Part shown: positions 22,960-33,445 of the stretch, one piece after another | How positions within the stretch are numbered: position 1 is the stretch's first letter | How the letters are laid out: every line of letters starts with the position of its first letter | Program-made: the position numbers and the translations under genes | The notes under the pieces: model-generated | The model's input: the letters and a program-made list of their open reading frames with translations, nothing else | What the model was told of the DNA's origin: nothing | Database searches by the model: none | Source of the DNA: Larix kaempferi | Taxonomy: Eukaryota; Streptophyta; Pinopsida; Pinales; Pinaceae | Assembly: GCA_027924585.1 (NCBI GenBank) | Contig: BSBM01000232.1 | Span: forward strand, 27,738,501 to 27,802,500 | Length of the DNA stretch: 64,000 nt | Direction of reading: 5' to 3'

Positions 22960-24626
22960 ATTGTTTTTTACCAAGTTCGGAGAGTGTGAAGTGCCATTTG
23001 GAGCCAAACTTCAACTGCTGATTCTGGGAGCTGCGGTTCATCATTTCACGAGCCGTCAGAAGCAGGTAGGCCTAAACTCATCTTTGCAACTTTTCAGTGG
23101 ATTGGTTTCATGTTTTTTGCTTATTTTTTAAGGTTTTGAGTTGTTTTAATTGGGGGAAATGTGCCCACGGGTCAGCGTAGGCCGCCCTTATGGGAACTGC
23201 GACGACCCAGGGTCATCGCAAATCCTGTAAGGTTTGTTTGTGATGATGTCGCACTATCTGCAAGGACAGTCTGTGATGGCGTAAACGTCCAAGTTCAACT
23301 CATTTCCCAACCCAAAAGAAAAAACTTTGATGCATGGGGTGAGTTCTAATGTTGCTTATTTGTGCTTCTTAACAGGTTCATGGTGATAATCATGGTCTTA
23401 GAGTGGCGAGAACGTGAACATGAGTTGGAAGATGCTCAGTTCGAAAATGACCCTCAATGCGTTGCCGCATTGAGGAATTGTGGACTTCTCAAATACTTCT
23501 GAGTGCCGGGCATGAGGGCCCAAGTTTAGCTACTGAAACATATGATCTGATGTTGGGATTCGGCGTAGGATCACTTCGAGATCAGAGTGCATACCTTGAG
23601 TATAGATGTCGAGGACATCTATTTTTTGACAGCATTATCCTGGAGGGGAGAACCTGTATCTCTTACTGGGTCGCGAGGAGGTGACCAAACCGTAGATGAC
23701 TTGATTACTCAGTATTGCATTGGAGATACTGTGGATAGTAGTGGGAAGATTCCCATTAAAGAGATCCGAGGTCATCCATTATGTGTTGTGCTCTTCACTC
23801 TAGTGAGGGTGGCGGGGAGTTAATCTGCTCACCTCATGAGCAAGACCCAGTTGATGTATGTGAAGGAGTGTATGGATTCTCGGGTATTATACTGATGCAA
23901 GGGACTCCTTACCAACCTCCGGGGTCAGCTTACCAAATGTCAACGTGGGGCGCTGAAACAGTTTGGATATGGGTCCGTGGTGATCTCTTTCTTACTGGAG
24001 CGAGTACCTCATCTACATCCACAAGTGGAATTGGATGACCAGGATGCCAAGGATCTACATATGACCCAATGGGATGAGGTGATGGTCCGTCATGGTGGTG
24101 GAGGTCCCATCATAGTTTATGGCACCGAGTTCTTCACTTGGCTGGAGGGACAACTCCTCATGATTGAGGATTACCCTTACAGTGGGACAGAATTTAGAGG
24201 CGATTCCGACTTGGTGCTCCCCGAGGGAGCACAATGGGGTGACATTGGTAAGAACAACAACTTTTGTGTTTTTCATTTTATGTATTTTATGATTTTTTTT
24301 GGAGTAGTGCTAATAACTTGGTGTTGTGTGCAGACGTGGGTCCATCGTGACCAGTAGAAGTTTCTCTCATCGCGAGGAGAGGAGAGGTGACGGTCATGGG
24401 TGCCACAGCGCGAGATGCTACCGAGGAGGTAGAGGAGGTTTATGAGAACCTCTAGAGGCTAACCCTGGATATCCCAGATCCGGGTGTTCGTGATCTACCT
24501 CGGAGCTACTAGAAGTACGTTGTCAGGGTGTCTGATCATTTTGGCATGCTGATGGCCAAAGTGGCAAGGGCCATCAGCGTACTTCTGGGAGATTCAGGAT
24601 CTAGGGTTAGGCGACCTAAGCCTTAG
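22960..24626 (+). pseudogene. Plant-mobile-domain-like gene, antisense inside element B, with introns
   Basis: Plus-strand gene remnant opposite to the element. The main exon (about 23376-24247, one phase) encodes the plant mobile domain pattern: LRNCGLLKYF, VPGMRA, SIDVEDIYFLTALSWRGEPV near 23602-23661, FGYGSVVISFLLERVPHL near 23962-24015, and WDEVMVRHGGG, IIVYGTEFF, IEDYPYSGTEFRGD near 24070-24210. Stops near 23500, 23528, 23551, 23569, 23821 and 23890 break it. A GT-AG intron of 86 bp fits 24248-24333, after which the same protein continues to about 24626. An upstream intron fits 23066-23375. Plant mobile domains (PF10536, as in MAIN/MAIL1) occur both in host proteins and in Ty3 elements. 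The assignment is from pattern recognition, not a search. Confidence 0.72.
24248..24333 (+). other. Putative spliceosomal intron in the antisense mobile-domain gene
   Basis: Donor attg|gtaag at 24247-24252 and acceptor gtgtgcag ending 24333, with a T-rich middle. Removing it keeps the frame open into the downstream segment; reading through gives a stop soon after. Confidence 0.55.
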
Positions 24627-24872
24627 GCTCATGTCCTACTTATGTATGTACTGAAAGCTTATGAGCTTCAGATTTTGTAGAGACCTACTGAAAGCTAGCA
24701 TGCTTTAGATTTTGTATCAGCACCATCATTTTGACTTATATATATATACAAACATTTTCGGTGGGTTTATACATTATGTGTTCTATGGATGATTAATGTG
24801 ATCTTGTTTATGTGTTTTCTTATACAATGGATGATTTACATGTTATGAATGCTTTTATATTTTATAAATATG

Positions 24873-25337
24873 TTATGTGTGTGCAATGTACCAATCTAGA
24901 ATGAAGTTGGCCATCGAGTCAAAAAATGTGTTCATGTTTCGTGGAATGTGTAGGTACTGAATAGATTCAAAGGACCTTTCCAGAAGACGGACTCGTCTAA
25001 AGAGACAGAGTAGGGTAGGGTCACGGATAGCGTAGATCCGGTTAAGATGAGAGACCACCAGTTGTGAATCCAAATAGATAACAACGTGGTCCATACCCAA
25101 GGAAAGAGCATCGGTTAGGGTTCCAATGACTGCTTGATATATCGCAGCATTGTTGGTTGCGAAACCTAAAAAAATTCCTCTTGAGTTGATAAGCTTTCCG
25201 GTGGGAGAATAAAGTACCCAGGCTACTGAAGCAAGGTTACGGGTATTCCAGCTGGCACCATCTACGAATCTATAGCAAGTTTCCATCTGCACATGTAGAC
25301 AGAACATGGTATAAGAAACAAAACAAGACCTAGACAC
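24873..25337 (-). pseudogene. Second RNase H of element B, downstream of integrase
   Basis: A 154-codon open frame with RNase H layout: first catalytic Asp in YRFVDGAS, then ATNNAAIYQAVI where the family normally has the catalytic Glu (here Ile), third acid in YLDSQLVVSHL, last Asp in FFDSMAN. An additional RNase H of archaeal type is described in plant Tat elements, in some groups after the integrase as here. The Glu-to-Ile change suggests the enzyme is inactive. A minus-strand C/T-rich stretch ending in tgcag lies just before METCYRF (about 25290), so this domain could be a spliced exon whose true start is there. Confidence 0.78.
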
Positions 25338-25518
25338 ACTAAAATAAAAGCATCACACCACACAAAACACACACGCCATTAATAGTATATACAAGATGTC
25401 TATGTGTGAAAGATTCAAGCATAGTACCTCTTCAGTTAGAGCCCATTGCGGGGCTCGCCCAAAGATATCCCATCGTATTCGTCTAGTTCACAGGCCCCTT
25501 TCTCCAGAACATGTTTCA

Positions 25519-26541
25519 CTATATACGGTCCGTGCCACATGGACTCGAACTTACCTGCCCCCAGCTTATCGTGCCTTTGGTCATATGTAAGGACCAAATC
25601 ACCTTCATTAAAGACGTGGGGTTCGATTGACCTATTGTATTGTGCCTTGATGCACTTCTTGTGTGCCTCTTTGGCAGAGCAGCATCACGGCGGGTCTCGT
25701 CAAGCTTTGCGAGGTAAAGGAAACGTTCTTCCTCGGTAGTAATGTTCGGAATAAGTTCGACTGCGAGTTTGAGCGATGGAATCTCGCACTCTATTGGTAG
25801 GACTGCCTCCAATCCATAAACTAACTGGAACGGTGTAAATCCGGTGGCAGTCTTAATGGAAGTCCGGTATGCCCATAGCGCAGAAAACAACATGTTTTGC
25901 CAGTTGGACTTATGCGTAGCCACCATACGTTGAATCATGGTTTTCAAGACCTTGTTAATGGCCTCTACTTGTCCATTGGACTGTGGGTAGTAAGGTGTTA
26001 ATTTTTCATGATGAAAACCCAATCTAGAACTGAGCTCATCGACCATATGGTTCTGAAAGTGAGATCCATGGTCGGTGACTATGGCTTGCGGGACTCCGAA
26101 CCATGAGATAACATGATTGAACATGAAGAGTGCGGCGGTTTTGCTGTCGTTCGTGTATGTAGGCATAGCCTCGGCCCACTTTGTAAAGTAATCCACAACT
26201 ACTATGATGTAACCATGCCCCCTGGTCGAGGTAGGATTACATTGCATGAAGTCAATGCCCCATTTTGCAAAGGGGCCAACGGTAATAACCCGGTGTAACG
26301 GGGCTGGATGGGTGCGCTTTTTCGTTTGAAAATGCTGGCATGGGGGACATTTTTTAATGGCCTCAATACAATCTTTAAAGATATATGGAAAATAATATCC
26401 CGCACATAGAATCTTCTGGGCCGTAGCCATCCCAGAGAGATGACCTCCACAAGCCCCAGTGTGACAATCATTCAAGACGTGTTCAACCTCCTCATGTGTC
26501 AGACAGCGTCGAAGAACAGAATCAATGCCGCGACGATACAA
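25519..26541 (-). pseudogene. Integrase of element B
   Basis: 340 open codons. The zinc-binding part shows H..H near GGHLSG and CPPCQ. The catalytic core has Asp in WGIDFMQC, Asp in VTDHGSHF and Glu in SNGQVEAINK, with the characteristic YYPQSNGQ and GFTPFQLVYG motifs. It lies between the first and second RNase H, the order reported for some Tat elements. No chromodomain is seen. The reading ends in a poorly conserved tail. Plus-strand frames over it are shadows. Confidence 0.9.
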
Positions 26542-26562
26542 GGTATCACTGATGATCAGGTA

Positions 26563-27230
26563 CTACTTTGAGTGGTAGCATATTCGATGGCGATCGTCAC
26601 GAGACAATTGGGGGTTGAAACGTTGGGTCTGGAGATATAAGGTAATATCCCCATACCACGGGTCAGATGTGCTGATGAGGAACAATGATTCATCCAGAAG
26701 AGAATCATTGGGCTCAGATTCTACATCAAGACGGGGAAGATCGCAGATGAGCTCGGAACACACCAACAACTTCTTAGAACTAGCCTTCTCGAAGAGGAGA
26801 TCGAACTCCTGAAGTATCACGATCCAGTGTGAATACTTGCCCCCAAGCACTTGACCTGTTAAAATGTGGTACATGGGGTTTGAGTTGGCGACGATGGTGG
26901 TGGTGCGGAGCAATATGTAGTGACAGAACTTTTGGACGGCAATGACTGCCGCAAGAGCGAGCTTCTCGACATGCGAATAATGAGTTTTAGAGTCCATAAG
27001 ACCCTTACTTAGGTAGTAGATCACATGATCCTAGGCGTTATTATCCTCCTGTACCAAGACCATGGCAATCGTGGTGGCAGAAGCAACGAGATAAAGGATA
27101 TAATCCTTATAGTAATTAGGTGGTTGGAGCACAGGGGCATGCGTAATGGCATGTTTGAGATTGCCAAAGGATTGTTGCGCTTGATCATCCCAAATGAACG
27201 GGACGTCCTTCTTGAGTAGTCTCATATAAC
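26563..27230 (-). pseudogene. First RNase H and connection domain of element B
   Basis: Continues the polymerase frame: LKKDVPFIWDDQAQQSF (about 27160-27220), a weak first catalytic box, then SKGLMDSKTHYSHVEKLALA and the tether toward the integrase. A stop near 27025 splits it into two open segments (26563-27024, 27031-27225) in the same reading. It is the gypsy-type RNase H that follows RT. Confidence 0.82.
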
Positions 27231-27231
27231 C

Positions 27232-27677
27232 TTACATCTTTTGCGCGAAATTAAAGACAAAACGACGTAAGTAGGTTGCCTTCCCTTGCAAAATTTGAAG
27301 TTCTGTAATGTCTGTGGGAGGTGGGAGAGCGACAATGGCTTCCACCTTTAAGGGATCAATGCAGATCCCATCTTTCGAGATGATAAAACTGAGGAGGCAT
27401 CCAGAATCGACGTATAAGATACACTTGTGAGGGTTCAGGCGGATGTTATACCGCCTGTATCCGAGGAAAATGACTGTCAGATGGTCAATGTGGTACTCAC
27501 GTTGCTGCGAATGAGTAGGGAGATCGTCAAGAAAAGGTTCCACAAAGTCCTTCATGTCATGAAAAGCATACGACATGGCCCACTGGAATGTGGCACTAGC
27601 ATTTTTAAGGCTAAAAAGGAGCTTGTGATAAGCAAACGTGCCCCAAGGACAGATGAAAGCTGTCTTATGTTGATCAA
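27232..27677 (-). pseudogene. Reverse transcriptase of element B, second half
   Basis: Begins immediately beyond solo LTR L. It contains TAFICPWGTFAYHKLLFSLK, ASATFQWAM, the polymerase box with two Asp in VEPFLDDLP, and the C-terminal GKATYLRRFVFNFAQKM thumb motif. It matches the pattern of plant Ty3 RT. Upstream residues in the same open frame (27678-27747) come from the inserted LTR. Confidence 0.88.
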
Positions 27678-28603
27678 TGTGTTGGAGAAAACTCACTATG
27701 GCTTGGGAATACCACATCAGGCAGATGAATACCAGAAATGAACTCAATTCTCAAAACAATGCTATTATAAATGACAATGTTAAGATAATGGAGAAATGTA
27801 ACCAACCTCGATCCAAACATTTGATGTAGATCCCCATTGGAGCTTTCAATCCATGCACTTGAAATCTGCAAATTAGTCTTGACAGCCAATATCCAACAAG
27901 TACATGTAATATATAAATGACATTAACATTACCAATAACAATGGTCCATAATATCACAAGAAAATGTAACCCAATGTATAATAAACAACATTTACAACAT
28001 GATGGACGAGAATATGAGTATTTCTATTAATTAACAAGAAGAAGTACAAGGTGATACGACCTCTTGCCGGCAACCAATCTGAACCAAGATCTATATCAAT
28101 CCACTCATGCCTCCACCACTTCAATCCTCCATGAATGGCAAACTCAAACTAGATAGGAGTTTGGAAGGTGAACATAAAGGGTTCACAACTACAAGGATCA
28201 ATGAGTGTAGACTCAAGATAGGGCAAAAATCCACTAGAGTTATCTTGTTATTCTTTCTCCTCCAGTCCATAAGCCATATGTGCTCAATATATAGTCCTCT
28301 CAAAGGTAAGTGAAAGGACACATCGAGACGTTACTTGGGCAGATGGAGAGCCAAAGGTCACCCAATGACTGCTTTTTGGGAGTAAAAAGTAATAAACTAG
28401 TGATTTTTACCATTTTACTTGATACCCGCGGGCTATAGTGATGCAACTCGCGGGTATGCATGCTATAATGATTCAACATGCGGGTAGGAATAAAAATAGG
28501 GAAAAATAGGGTTTGAAGGATATAGGTGGATCTGAGTCACTGAAATGGATCCTACAGGCCGAATAATGCTGATGCTCATGGGGTGGAAGATTACGATGTA
28601 ACA
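27678..28603. mobile_element. Solo LTR L inside the RT of element B
   Basis: 926 bp from tgtgttggag to gatgtaaca, flanked by perfect atcaa duplications at 27673-27677 and 28604-28608. The RT frame of B stops at one edge and resumes at the other after one copy of the duplication, which proves the insertion. On the minus strand it starts TGTTACATCG and has a TATA box (actatatattg) near 28287-28297. It has no internal region or coding capacity. Confidence 0.93.
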
Positions 28604-29167
28604 ATCAACCGGGTGGATATCAATTTGATTGTAACTGGAGAAGCCATCCATAAACGAGAAGATGACACTTTCGACACAATTTTCTATGATCTGGTTGATA
28701 AAGGGAGTAGGGTAGTTGTCCTTGGGACAAGCTTTGTTCAAATCCTGATAATCAACAAAGACATGAATCGTGCCCTGCTTCTTACCTACAGGGACGACAT
28801 TTGAGACCCATTCTGTTAATGGAACAGGGTAGATAAAACTGACCTTCAAGAGATTTTCAATTTCTGCCTTAATCGCCTCAGTTTTCCTAGGGTGTACCGG
28901 TCGGAGCTTTTGCCGGGCTAGTTTAGCATCAGGATAGGTTTGAATCTCGTGTGAAACAATGGCTGGGTCTATCCCGGGCATTTCCTCATAGGTCCAAGCA
29001 AACACGTCTCGAAATTGCTTGAACAAGGCCGTGAATGTTTTAATCTCTTCAGGGGAACACTTCTGGGCTAAACGAATGTGTTCCACTACACTAGGAGTAA
29101 CCGATATGTCTATCGAAATGGTAGGTTCAATGTTTTCCAAGTTGCCTTCAGTGTCTGTTTGACACAT
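28604..29167 (-). pseudogene. Reverse transcriptase of element B, first half
   Basis: Codons leading into RT and its first motifs: FRDVFAWTYEEMPGID (typical of plant Ty3 upstream of RT), KLRPVHPRKTEAIKAEIENLL, WVSNVVPVGKKQG, VDYQDLNKACPKDNYPTP and FMDGFSSYNQIDIHP. Coding is interrupted at 28604 by solo LTR L, and the part of the open frame below 28604 belongs to L. Confidence 0.9.
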
Positions 29168-29367
29168 GAGTATCAGGACTGAAGGAAAGGGTAGACATCC
29201 AGTGTAAAGATAGTGGTGATGTTATTCTCCACAGTATCCAATGGGGGAAGGAAAGACGATCGATGGTGGAGGTCTTCCCACAGAGGGTCATCCGAACTCA
29301 TGATCTCCATGATGGAATCGTCAGAAGGAAAAGTCTGGAGTAGAGGATCGGGTAAGGAGGACGTCTG

Positions 29368-30560
29368 CTATAGGGAATAAGATGCAGAGGCCACAACTGA
29401 GTGGTCCTCAAGTGCTGACTGGATAGCCTCATAAGTGAGTTCAGCGGGTGAACAAGGCATGGTGTCTCCAATTAGGTGCATAGTGGCATCATCAGGTACA
29501 AGCCATTGATCAGTAGAGTTGGGGATAGATGAAATCCCGTAGGAGATCATGTTCACTGTGGCAACATGATTAGGGGGATCCGAGGTTGGAAAGATGCCCA
29601 TAAGAGATGAGTCTTTTATGAGGCTGACCTCCACGCTCTCATATAGCTACGAAGATTGTCCAAGTAATGGAACATTATCGCTCAGATGAGTAGCGGTGTC
29701 AGGTGTACAGAAATACAGTTGGTCGACATTAACAATTTGGCCTTGGTGGGGGAATTGTACTACGTGGAAGACATATGATGCGACGGTAGTCATGGCATAA
29801 AACCAATTACGACCAAGTAAGAGATTATAATCTAAAGGGGCTAAGACCACTTCCACGTTAATGGTTGCGGTATTACCCCCCAACTCGACTTCTAAGGCTT
29901 GTAACAACCCATGAGGTTGAAAGCCACGTACGTCAAATAATTTCAAGGTGGTGGGAGAATCGTTCAACTCGGGAGAGCCAATGGCTCTCCAACACGAAAT
30001 CGACATGACTGAGGTAGAGGCACCTTCATCCAAGACGGTATGATGAATTGTCTTCCCAGCAATGTTTGTGGCAACTTGAAATGCCAACTGATGGGAAAGC
30101 CTCGGCTTAAAGTACTCAAGTCGAAACATGATGGTATTAGAAGAATCCAGATCAACTGCGCCAATGGCACCGAGGAGAGTCTTGCGCTGGTTAGGGCAGT
30201 TCTGCAAGACCTCTAGCGTCGACATAGCACAAGGATCTTGTGCTAAGTCGTCTACAATATTGTAGTTTTGAGCTGCCCGAGCATTAGGATTGAAAATGAA
30301 TTTTCCAATCGTTCTCTTGGGCGGACGCAACACTGACTCTAAAGAAGGCTTCTCAATGGTGAGAGAAGCGTGTGGTATGGTGACGTCGGGAATAGAAGTG
30401 GAAGATTTTTCAGTATTACTTCCAACCAGTTCCATCTGAGGGACTGAGTCATACGAACAGGAACGTGTGTTCAAGTTGACAGTCTCACTACACATCATGA
30501 GAACATGCGCGGTGGAGGATGCCTCTCCTTGGGAAGGAGAGGTGTGTGTGTTTAGTTGCT
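29368..30560 (-). pseudogene. Protease region of element B
   Basis: Includes the aspartic protease active site in VLDEGASTSVMS (about 30015-30050) and the second conserved strand, PLDYNLLLGRNWFYAM (about 29800-29850). The triad is Asp-Glu-Gly rather than Asp-Ser/Thr-Gly, also seen in element C, so it looks lineage-specific rather than a random hit. The linker toward RT (29368-29634) is open but poorly conserved; a stop lies near 29645. Confidence 0.82.
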
Positions 30561-30642
30561 GGTTCTGAGCGGGGAAGGGATCATTAAGAATTGTGGGGGT
30601 AGAGTTTCCTTTGAGAAGATTCTGCACTTCATCTTGGTGGGG

Positions 30643-30681
30643 GCATTCCTTCAAGAAATGGTCACCACCACATAGTAAGCA
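30643..30681 (-). other. CCHC zinc knuckle of element B gag
   Basis: C-L-L-C-G-G-D-H-F-L-K-E-C, spacing CX2CX3HX4C, preceded by a Lys-rich segment. It is close to the knuckle of element C (C-K-L-C-K-G-D-H-L-F-K-N-C). Confidence 0.92.
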
Positions 30682-31739
30682 AGGATACTTCAACTTCCTC
30701 TTCTGTTTGGTGTCTTCGGGGGTGGGCTTGGGATCCTGCTGGTTCGAAGGTTTCTTAGGTTTCCCTTTGTTTTTCTTCTTACCACTGGATTTATGAGATG
30801 AAGCTGATTGAAAAGAATTCACCTCTTCTGTGGAGGCAGGAGTGGGCGACTTGGTGGTGCTGTTTCCAGCCTATGTTGGGGATGGGGAAGAACCCCAAGG
30901 GTTCGACGATCCAACAGTTTGAGTAGGAGGCTAGGTGGTAAGGGAACCAATGATGCCATCGGCTTGAGGTCCCTTAGGTGGTTGTGTAGGGTCATACGTA
31001 GGGTGGGGTGCATCAAGAACGATTTCGTATAACGTGTTGGATTGAGCATAGACCAAGTCTAAGTAATGGGCACGGGAAATAGCCAGTTCCTCAGTGACGG
31101 TCCCTCCCATGGCCACGTCTCGAGCTACAATTGGTAAAAGTGACTTTGTGAACCAGTCAGCTAAGATTTGGTTCAGAATATGAGCCTTAATAAGACGTCA
31201 TCTTCGCTGCCACTCATGGATATGATCGGATATGTGGGTTGCGGTATTTTGGTGAAGAGAGGTCAATAAGTAGGTACTAGTCTCATAGCGAATGGGCAAC
31301 CAGAAGTGGGTAAAAAATGACATAGAAAGAGAACCGAAATATGGAAAGGAGTTTGGTGGTAGTTCAATATACCACTTGGCACCTGGGTCGGTGAGATTCC
31401 GTTGAAATAACCTAAGACAGATCGAGTCGTCCATCAAGGAGTTGGATGAACACCATAAATGGTATGTCATCACATGGTTTTTTGGGTCTTCACCAGGATT
31501 TCCATCAAATTTGGGGATATCTGATGGTAACTAAACCAGAATGGGTGGTCAGTTATGCCAGTGGAAGATGGGATCATTCGTCAGACAAGACAAGTTAGGT
31601 AGGTCCAAAGTATCCAAAAATGACAGCTGTTGGTTCAGTTGGGGGTATTGATAGGGCATGTATGGACCAGTAGGACCTTGAATTGACTGGTTGTAAGGTG
31701 TTCCCTATGGAAACTGACCATAATGGGGTATGCCTCCCA

Positions 31740-32215
31740 GACCATATGTAGGTCCGCCACCATAATAAGGTGGTCCATGGCCATAGGGTTGGGGTTTGCT
31801 GCCACTGCCCGGGGTGGAGGCCACCGCTGGGAGGGGGTGGAGGTCCACCGCCATCACCGTAATAAGGTGGTCCTCCATCGCCTCTGCCAGGAGGGGGGTT
31901 GGGCCACCTCCTCCGCTAGAGGGATAGGGGCCTCCACCACTGCCTCCACCAGAAGGATATGGTCCTCCGCCACCACCTCCACCACCACCTCCAGAAGGGG
32001 GTGGTCCTCCACCGTAAGGTGGGGTTCCGTTGCCACCCGGGGGGTGGTCCTCCGCCTCCTCCAGAAGATGGAGGGCCTCCGCCTCCGGGAGGGGGTGGGC
32101 CATTGTGGCCAGAAGGGGGTGGTCCTCCACCAGAAGGTAGAGGTCCACCTCCTCCGTGATTATATGGAGGCCCGCCACCTCTAGTGGGAGCTGGAGGGGG
32201 ACCAAGCGGGGGTGG
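31740..32215 (-). repeat. Minisatellite encoding the Gly/Pro-rich gag tract
   Basis: Degenerate tandem repeats of about 15-45 bp built from ggtggtcctccaccagaagg-type units on the plus strand. Frames slip between GGGPPP readings, as expected of replication slippage. Confidence 0.85.
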
Positions 32216-32926
32216 TAGTACTTGAGGGACGGTTGGTGGGGGTCAATGTTGTAAAACATTTTGATGCCCCCATAGAGTGTATGGATTGCCGGGATAAGGT
32301 ATCCCGTAGAGTGCATTTTCTGGATTGAATTGTCCCGACACAGGGTTAAGAGAACCTGTATATGCTTGAATCCATGGTGTTTGAATTACATTGGATGGTA
32401 CTGCAACATGGGATAGTCCCATGGTGGATGGGATGACGGGGAGGGAAGTTCCAACGGAAGGACCGATGGGCACTCCTCCTCCTGTGTTGGGTTTAGGAGA
32501 TGGGATTTTCCCCCCAGTGACAACATCCTGACCACTAATCAATGGTTGACCCAACATAGGTTATTGATTACCGACTGCGGTAGGAAAATTACCCGTAAGG
32601 AAGGTAGGGGGTAAAGAGTATCCTCCCCATGAATTTTGGGGTGGGGGAGGAGTGGGTAATGTAACTGTGGTAGTAATAGGTGTGTTGGAATTTTGTCCTT
32701 CAACAGGTTGAGTCGTTTGAGGTATAGAACTGGTCTCCTGTATAAGGGGTGTACTCGCAGGAGGTGAGGGTTGACCAGATTCATTAGTGGTCACATGGTG
32801 GGTGGGTGATTCCAGTGAATGAAAAGATAAATAACGACTCGGGAGTGGCTGATATGGAGGTAACGTCGGGTCTTCAACCCTTCGTAAAAGAATTTTTCTT
32901 CGAAACTCCTCACCCGTAGTACGTAA

Positions 32927-33445
32927 TCAATTCAAATGATCATGATAAGGTGCTAGAGGGTTGTCAGGAGTAACCCAACTGGGTGGGGATGCAATGGAAA
33001 AATGAGCCACTGGGTGGCCTAGAGATGATGTCCAAAAAGATGCAGCTGGACCAATAGCTGATACAGGGTCGTCCTGGGGAGGATTTAACCATTCCAACGA
33101 TCCAGGCTCTCTCGGTAAAAAAGGAGGTAAGTCTTGTGAATTGGAAGTTTTTTCCTCTTCACCCAGTGGGGGGTTAGAGGTGGGTGAATCTGGAGGGAAC
33201 ATGTGTACCCCAACATTCAAAGTAGGGTTTTCTACTTCAGGTGACACGACCGTGACATGTGGGTCCATTCTTACCTTCGAAATTACCTCCTGATTAAGGG
33301 GATAGTCGGGTGGTAAGTTCAGAATCCTACGGGACCTTCTCAAAGGAAAGTCAGCCAGAGTGACTGAAACAGAGTTTCTCCTAGGGTAATCTAAACAAAA
33401 GAAAATAAGTCCAGAAAAATATACACAAACTAAGGCCACAAGCAA
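32927..33445 (-). pseudogene. Small ORF upstream of gag in element B
   Basis: 172 open codons with an acidic, Pro-rich, low-complexity composition (for example PDSPTSNPPLGEEEKTSNSQ) and no recognised domain. Ogre elements are known to carry an extra ORF before gag, so position alone suggests the same class of protein. It could also be the N-terminal extension of gag separated by decay. The first 25 residues, hydrophobic, may not be part of it. Confidence 0.45.

Larger units (their letters stand above)
30561..32794 (-). pseudogene. gag: gag of element B with a Gly/Pro-rich tract
   Basis: The N-terminus (MTTNESGQPSPP, 32794 downward) is Pro/Thr-rich. At about 31740-32215 lies a collagen-like tract of GGGPPP and GGGGPPPSG repeats, with frame slips. 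The capsid core follows (CLRLFQRNLTDPGAKWYIEL, about 31360-31420). After a basic Lys-rich stretch comes the zinc knuckle CLLCGGDHFLKEC at 30643-30681. Stops occur near 32560, 32240, 31700, 31197 and 30930. Plus-strand open frames over the tract (31723-32184, 31959-32159) are compositional shadows. Confidence 0.85.

Noticed and set aside
28107-28321. Short open frames on both strands around 28.1-28.3 kb
   Set aside because: They lie wholly inside solo LTR L and cross its promoter region.
31723-32184. Plus-strand open frames rich in Gly, Arg, His and Pro
   Set aside because: They are the antisense shadow of the Gly/Pro-rich gag minisatellite of element B.
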